Below, in pieces: positions 6,178 to 9,702 of a stretch of 9,702 nucleotides of DNA; position 1 is the stretch's first letter; each line of letters begins with the position of its first letter. This DNA is from Candidatus Omnitrophota bacterium. Lineage in GTDB: Bacteria; Omnitrophota; Gorgyraeia; Gygaellales; Profunditerraquicolaceae. Under the pieces are notes generated by a model. The model was not told the origin of the DNA and did not search any database. It saw only the letters and a program-made list of their open reading frames with translations. The translations under genes and the position numbers were made by a program. The stretch spans positions 1-9,702 of the forward strand of contig JAGUWZ010000157.1 in NCBI GenBank assembly GCA_020062065.1, read 5' to 3'.

Positions 6178-6225
6178 CTACAAGCTTCCGCCTGTAGTAT
6201 CCATTCCCCACACAGAAGTATGGGG
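6178..6225. other. Two small hairpins in the dapA-dapB spacer
   Basis: Two short inverted repeats sit side by side: CTACA (6178-6182) with TGTAG (6193-6197), and CCCCA (6206-6210) with TGGGG (6221-6225). Both are only 5 bp. Together they take up most of the 74-bp spacer, upstream of the dapB ribosome binding site. They could be a decayed repeat or a translation-control structure; neither is established. Confidence 0.35.
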
Positions 6226-6238
6226 TAAAGTCAACTTT

Positions 6239-7114
6239 CTATAACAGCCCGTAGTCCTTCAATGCCTTCTTCAACTTCTCCACATTCTCAGGCAGCATCT
6301 GGGAAAGTGGCAAACGCAGATCAGGCTCACACATACCTAAGATTCCCATTGCAGTCTTTACCGGGATAGGATTAGTCTCTAAAAACATTGCTTTTACTAA
6401 TGGAAATAATTTGTAATGCAAGCCTTGCGCTTTTAGAAGATTACCTTTCTTAAATTCTTTTACTAAGTTTGCTACATCACCAGGAACAATATTGGCAACC
6501 ACGGAAATAATCCCGCTTCCGCCGATAGATAATACCGGCAAGGTAAGCGCATCATCGCCGGAAATTAAATCAAAATTTTCCGGGCATAATGCCTTTATGC
6601 GTGACATCTGTTCTAAATTTGCCGACGCCTCTTTTACTCCTACGATATTTTTACAATCCTTGGCTAACTTTGCTATAGTTTCTGGTTCAATATTAACACC
6701 GGTTCTTGAGGCAATATTGTAAAGGATAATCGGAATATCCACAGATTCAGCAATCGCTTTAAAATGTTCGTATAAGCCTTTTTGCGTAGGACGGTTATAA
6801 TAGGGAGAAACCTGCAAAGAGGCAGTGGCTGCACTTGCCGCGGCATGTTTGGTTAAGTTAATGGCCTCTTCAGTAGAGTTAGAACCTGTTCCGGCAATAA
6901 CCGGAATCCGTTTATTTACCTGCGCAATGGTAATTTCAATTACCCGCTCATGCTCTGCGGTAGAAAGTGTCGTAGATTCTCCGGTCGTGCCGCAGGGAAC
7001 GATTCCTGCGGTGCCACTCTTGATCTGAAACTCAATTAAACTTTTAAGTTTTTTTTCATCTACCTTGCCGTTTTTAAATGGTGTAACCAAAGCTACAATT
7101 GAGCCGCTAAACAT
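6239..7114 (-). CDS. dapA: 4-hydroxy-tetrahydrodipicolinate synthase
   Basis: DapA condenses pyruvate with aspartate semialdehyde, the committed step to diaminopimelate and lysine. It is a class I aldolase-type (beta/alpha)8 barrel. Seen: GSIVALVTPF, CGTTGEST (Thr43/Thr44), VSPYYNRPTQ with Tyr106, ILYNIASRTG with Tyr132 and the substrate-binding Arg137, and VGVKEAS with the Schiff-base Lys161. The 291 residues are normal for the family. Two spots are unusual: YNIASRTG has Ala where Pro is nearly always found, and ASAATASL stands where GAD is common; neither is catalytic. The ATG at 7114 overlaps the dapF 3' end by 8 bp, and GGGGG lies just upstream, indicating translational coupling. Confidence 0.97.
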   Translation of the reverse strand: MFSGSIVALVTPFKNGKVDEKKLKSLIEFQIKSGTAGIVPCGTTGESTTLSTAEHERVIEITIAQVNKRIPVIAGTGSNSTEEAINLTKHAAASAATASLQVSPYYNRPTQKGLYEHFKAIAESVDIPIILYNIASRTGVNIEPETIAKLAKDCKNIVGVKEASANLEQMSRIKALCPENFDLISGDDALTLPVLSIGGSGIISVVANIVPGDVANLVKEFKKGNLLKAQGLHYKLFPLVKAMFLETNPIPVKTAMGILGMCEPDLRLPLSQMLPENVEKLKKALKDYGLL

Positions 7115-7916
7115 AATATACCCCCTTATAAACTATTTTTGCTTTACCTTCTAACCATATATCTCTAAAACCCGTTTTAGTTTTCCTAAAATATACTCTT
7201 AATATCTCACCGCTTTTAGTATGAACGTTTATTTTATGATTAGCGCATAGCGTAGAGCGTAGAGCGTAGAGCAAGGCTGAGGCAACACTACCCGTGCCAC
7301 AGGCAAAGGTTTCATCTTCTACTCCTCTTTCATAAGTCCTTATCTTTATAGAATTATCGCTTAATACTTCTACAAAATCTACATTTGCGCCGCGGGGCGC
7401 AAATTTCTTGTGGTTGCGTATTGCCCTGCCTATTTCGCTAACCTGAATCCCGTCAAGGCCCTCTACAAATATTACCGCATGCGGAACACCAAGATCAACA
7501 AAATTTGCCTTAAACTTACGCTTATTTAGCTTAAGAGAAATGTCTAATTTTATATCCTTAGGCTCAGTCAATTTTATTTTTATATTGTTACCATCTACTC
7601 GTGATTCAATAATCCCTGCTTTTGTTTCAATACTTATTTTTCTCTCTTCTCTGGCGCTATAAAGCGCCGCGCAGCGCGCTCCATTACCGCACATCTCTGC
7701 CTCTGAACCATCGGGATTAAAAATGCGCATCTTTACATCAGTAATCTTTGATTTTTCCAAAAATAACAATCCGTCCGCACCTATGCCATATTTCCTATCA
7801 CAAATCTTTCTGGCTAAAAGCTGACCGCTGACAGCTGACAGATGACAGCTATTTTCTATAATTACGAAGTCATTTCCAGCAGCAACCATCTTGGTAAATT
7901 CAACCTTTTTCTTCAT
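7107..7916 (-). CDS. dapF: Diaminopimelate epimerase
   Basis: DapF interconverts LL- and meso-diaminopimelate, giving the peptidoglycan cross-linking residue and the LysA substrate. It is a cofactor-independent two-cysteine racemase. Seen: FTKMVAAGNDFVII, ICDRKYGIGADGLL, the first catalytic centre MCGNGARC (Cys76), and the second, ETFACGTGSVA (Cys206). The length of 269 is normal. Residues 22-35 are encoded exactly by six 7-bp units, and residues 216-226 by another 7-bp array. The total length is still normal, so these arrays fill variable loops and leave the catalytic parts intact. The start codon overlaps the lysA stop as ATGA (7916-7913), and the 3' end overlaps dapA by 8 bp, so lysA, dapF and dapA are translationally coupled. 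Confidence 0.97.
   Translation of the reverse strand: MKKKVEFTKMVAAGNDFVIIENSCHLSAVSGQLLARKICDRKYGIGADGLLFLEKSKITDVKMRIFNPDGSEAEMCGNGARCAALYSAREERKISIETKAGIIESRVDGNNIKIKLTEPKDIKLDISLKLNKRKFKANFVDLGVPHAVIFVEGLDGIQVSEIGRAIRNHKKFAPRGANVDFVEVLSDNSIKIRTYERGVEDETFACGTGSVASALLYALRSTLCANHKINVHTKSGEILRVYFRKTKTGFRDIWLEGKAKIVYKGVYYV
7242..7272. repeat. AGCGTAG tandem 7-mer inside dapF
   Basis: Three perfect AGCGTAG units (7249-7269) are followed by a partial AGC and preceded by a decayed AGCGCAT (7242-7248). They are translated in dapF as about residues 216-226, between the second catalytic cysteine segment and the KINVHTKSGE strand. No frame disruption results. Confidence 0.85.
7812..7853. repeat. RGCTNNN heptad array inside dapF
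   Basis: Six units in perfect 7-bp phase: GGCTAAA, AGCTGAC, CGCTGAC, AGCTGAC, AGATGAC, AGCTATT. They encode dapF residues 22-35 exactly (42 bp, 14 codons). GCTAAAAGCTGA is shared with the array at 4194-4249, so the two belong to one family. Confidence 0.85.
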
Positions 7917-9172
7917 AGTTTGACTATCTTCTCGTTTCTTAAGAGCTGGCTATATGATTCTCGTTCCCTGATAAGATAAACCTCTCTACCCCTGACCATA
8001 ACTTCAGCTGGTCTTCTGCGGGAATTATAATTGCTGGACATACTAAAGCCATAGGCGCCGCTACAGGTAATTGCCAGATAATCTCTTTCTTTAATTTTAG
8101 CCATTACTCTGCCTTTAGCGAAAAAATCAGCGCTTTCACAGATTGGACCGACTATGTCAACTTTTTCCCTATTGCTCCGTGCGTATCCTGTATTCTCTAA
8201 AGGCAAAATTTCATGATGCGCATCATAAAGAGCAGGTCGAATTAAATCGTTCATCCCTCCATCAACAATGATGAATTTCTTATCTCGCGTCTTTTTTACA
8301 TATAAAACTTTAACCACTAATATACCGGCAGAACCAATAATAAATCTACCTGGTTCCATAATAATCTTTAGACCGCATCTTTTAAGTATCGGTAAAACTT
8401 TCTTAGCAAATTCATCTGCGGTCTGGGGTGTTTCATTATGATAAATAATTCCCAATCCACCGCCGATATTCAAATACTCTATACCGATTCCCTTCTTCTT
8501 GATAACCCCTATAAAATCCACAACCTTCTTTATTGCCGCAACAAAAGGTTCTCTTATAGTAATCTGTGAACCGATATGGATATGCAGCCCTTTTATTTTT
8601 ACATAAGAAAGACTGCCGCCATTATCCAGGATATCCGCTGCGGTCTTAAAATCCACACCGAATTTATTGGTTAATTTACCCGTGGTAATAAATTTATGTG
8701 TCTTGGGCTCAATAACCGGATTAATCCTTAGAGCAACATTCGTAACCTTGCGCATCCTGCCGGCAATACGGTTGATATTTTGTAATTCCGGCAGGGATTC
8801 CACATTAAAAAAGAGAATCCCGCTCTTAATCGCTTCTTCTATCTCGTTATCTGTTTTACCCACAGAGGCGTAAACGATTTTTGAAGAAGGGCATCCGACG
8901 CGTAAGGCGCGGAAAAGTTCGCCTCCGGACACAATATCTAATCCCGCCCCTTTATCTACAAGGGCTTTAAGAATCATAAGGTTAGAATTAGCTTTTACAG
9001 AATAGCAGATAAGCGGTCTTACTTCCTGGAATGCATTTTTCAACTTAAGATAGTGGTTAATAAAAGTATTCCAGCTGTAGACATATAGCGGCGTAGCGAA
9101 TTTAATAGCTAAATCCTGAACTTTTACTTCTTCACAAAAAAGTATATCTCTCTTATATTTGAACTCGTGCAT
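7913..9172 (-). CDS. lysA: Diaminopimelate decarboxylase
   Basis: LysA decarboxylates meso-diaminopimelate to lysine, the last step of the pathway. It is a pyridoxal-phosphate enzyme with an alanine-racemase-type barrel. Seen (numbering from ATG 9172, 419 residues): ICYSVKANSN with the Schiff-base Lys60, GAGLDIVSGGELFRAL, VALRINPVIEPKTHKFITTG, KFGVDF, LHIHIGSQI, the phosphate-binding GGGLGI, EPGRF, the CESADFF motif contributing to the active site across the dimer, and YGFSMSSNYNSRRRP. An in-frame TTG at 9184 would add four residues. It has a plausible AAGG about 14 bases upstream, but lies in sequence shared with a repeat element at 1696-1813. I therefore prefer the ATG, which has no clear Shine-Dalgarno of its own. 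The stop overlaps the dapF start by 4 bp. Confidence 0.95.
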   Translation of the reverse strand: MHEFKYKRDILFCEEVKVQDLAIKFATPLYVYSWNTFINHYLKLKNAFQEVRPLICYSVKANSNLMILKALVDKGAGLDIVSGGELFRALRVGCPSSKIVYASVGKTDNEIEEAIKSGILFFNVESLPELQNINRIAGRMRKVTNVALRINPVIEPKTHKFITTGKLTNKFGVDFKTAADILDNGGSLSYVKIKGLHIHIGSQITIREPFVAAIKKVVDFIGVIKKKGIGIEYLNIGGGLGIIYHNETPQTADEFAKKVLPILKRCGLKIIMEPGRFIIGSAGILVVKVLYVKKTRDKKFIIVDGGMNDLIRPALYDAHHEILPLENTGYARSNREKVDIVGPICESADFFAKGRVMAKIKERDYLAITCSGAYGFSMSSNYNSRRRPAEVMVRGREVYLIRERESYSQLLRNEKIVKL

Positions 9173-9175
9173 TAT

Positions 9176-9296
9176 TTTAGCCAATTTAAGAAAACTACCT
9201 TTTTAAACGCAGATACACGCAGATTGCACGCAGATATTCGCAGATTTAAAGTTTTATCTGCGACTATCTCGCGTTGGATTTGCGAGAATCTGCGTT
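9176..9296. repeat. ACGCAGAT repeat element, long copy 2 (argH-lysA spacer)
   Basis: This copy is about 90% identical to 1696-1813 in the same orientation. It includes the asymmetric flank (TTTAGCCAATTTAAG, then AACTACC) and the palindrome with outer arms AACGCAGAT (9206-9214) and ATCTGCGTT (9288-9296). Differences are a 2-bp and a 1-bp indel and scattered substitutions. Similarity stops 4 bp before the lysA ATG on one side and 20 bp before the argH stop on the other. It occupies almost the whole argH-lysA gap. Confidence 0.88.
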
Positions 9297-9316
9297 CAAA
9301 AAATTTCCTATTAGTT

Positions 9317-9702
9317 TTACGATTCTTTAGTAACAGACCTTTTGGTTTTTACTGCGAAAACAGGATTAAAAATTCTCTTTATTTGTTCCTTACGCAAATG
9401 CGGGGAGAAACTTTTTAATATATCATCCACCATATCTTTAAGCTTTAAGTTTTTATCCTCAGCATAACGCACTAACCTGCCAATAATCTCATGGGCTTTT
9501 TTAAATGGAACTCCTTTGCCCACCAGATATTCAGCCAGCTCAGTGGCATATAGACTTTCGTCTTCCAAGACTCTTTCAATCATTTCTTTATTAAGTTTTA
9601 TTCCTTTTATAAACTTAGCTAAAATCTCCAATTCCTTTTTAATAATCTCTACTGAGGAAAATAAAGGCTCTTTATCTAACTGCATATCCCGGTTGTAAGT
9701 CA
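9317..9702 (-). CDS. argH: Argininosuccinate lyase, C-terminal part (5' end beyond window)
   Basis: ArgH splits argininosuccinate into arginine and fumarate, the last step of arginine synthesis, as a tetramer of the fumarase/aspartase superfamily. About 128 codons are present. The open frame enters from the right edge reading TYNRDMQLDKEPLF, the conserved segment that in ArgH follows the active-site loop. It continues through LYATELAEYLVGKGVPFKKAHEIIGRLVRYAED, typical of the C-terminal helical domain. The end (NPVFAVKTKRSVTKES) is slightly divergent from the family pattern. The N-terminal and catalytic domains lie outside the window. lysA follows after 144 bp of mostly repeat sequence. Confidence 0.95.
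   Translation of the reverse strand, partial: TYNRDMQLDKEPLFSSVEIIKKELEILAKFIKGIKLNKEMIERVLEDESLYATELAEYLVGKGVPFKKAHEIIGRLVRYAEDKNLKLKDMVDDILKSFSPHLRKEQIKRIFNPVFAVKTKRSVTKES

Noticed and set aside
526..7853. CRISPR array
   Set aside because: The repeat units are 7 bp with no unique spacers of about 30 bp and no cas genes.
7812..7853. Frameshift or decay of dapF
   Set aside because: The frame is intact, both catalytic cysteines are present and total length is normal.
9173..9316. Lysine riboswitch before lysA
   Set aside because: The gap is almost wholly explained by a dispersed repeat element that also occurs upstream of an unrelated gene, and no lysine-riboswitch core is visible.

Overview
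This window looks like a chromosomal segment of an uncultivated, AT-leaning, Gram-negative-type bacterium. Every convincing gene lies on the minus strand. The Omnitrophota (former OP3) or a nearby candidate phylum is my best guess. That is an inference from three things: the order argH-lysA-dapF-dapA-dapB-dapL, the diaminopimelate aminotransferase (DapL) shortcut, and the abundance of small degenerate repeats. I cannot confirm it without a database search.

Layout in transcription order, right to left: the 3' end of argH (runs off the right edge); lysA, dapF and dapA, coupled by 4-bp and 8-bp overlaps; dapB; dapL; folK; panC; nadX; a small lysine-rich duplicated gene of unknown function (80 codons); and the 5' part of uvrA (434 codons, runs off the left edge). 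There are no tRNA or rRNA genes, no transposase, no CRISPR array and no convincing plus-strand gene. No stretch longer than about 300 bases lacks a gene.

The metabolic genes form one theme. dapA, dapB, dapL, dapF and lysA carry out every step from aspartate semialdehyde plus pyruvate to meso-diaminopimelate (peptidoglycan) and lysine. The DapL transamination replaces the succinylase or acetylase branch. ArgH completes arginine synthesis, PanC uses beta-alanine (usually made from aspartate), and NadX oxidises aspartate for NAD synthesis. FolK (folate) is the outlier. Most of the run therefore draws on the aspartate pool and is probably one long transcript.

The unexpected content is in the repeats. 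At least five places carry arrays with a strict 7-bp period: inside uvrA, twice inside dapF, at the dapB stop codon, and between dapL and folK. In uvrA and dapF they are translated in frame; in uvrA they add about 24 residues just before the first zinc module. A second family, built from ACGCAGAT and its complement, fills three intergenic gaps. Two of those copies are about 90% alike over 120 bp, and one of them ends 4 bp before the lysA ATG. A third repeat, TGACTTTGTGAC, occurs twice within the coding sequence of the basic tail of folK. The other point of interest is the 80-residue protein before uvrA, made of two 28-residue repeats 39 residues apart.
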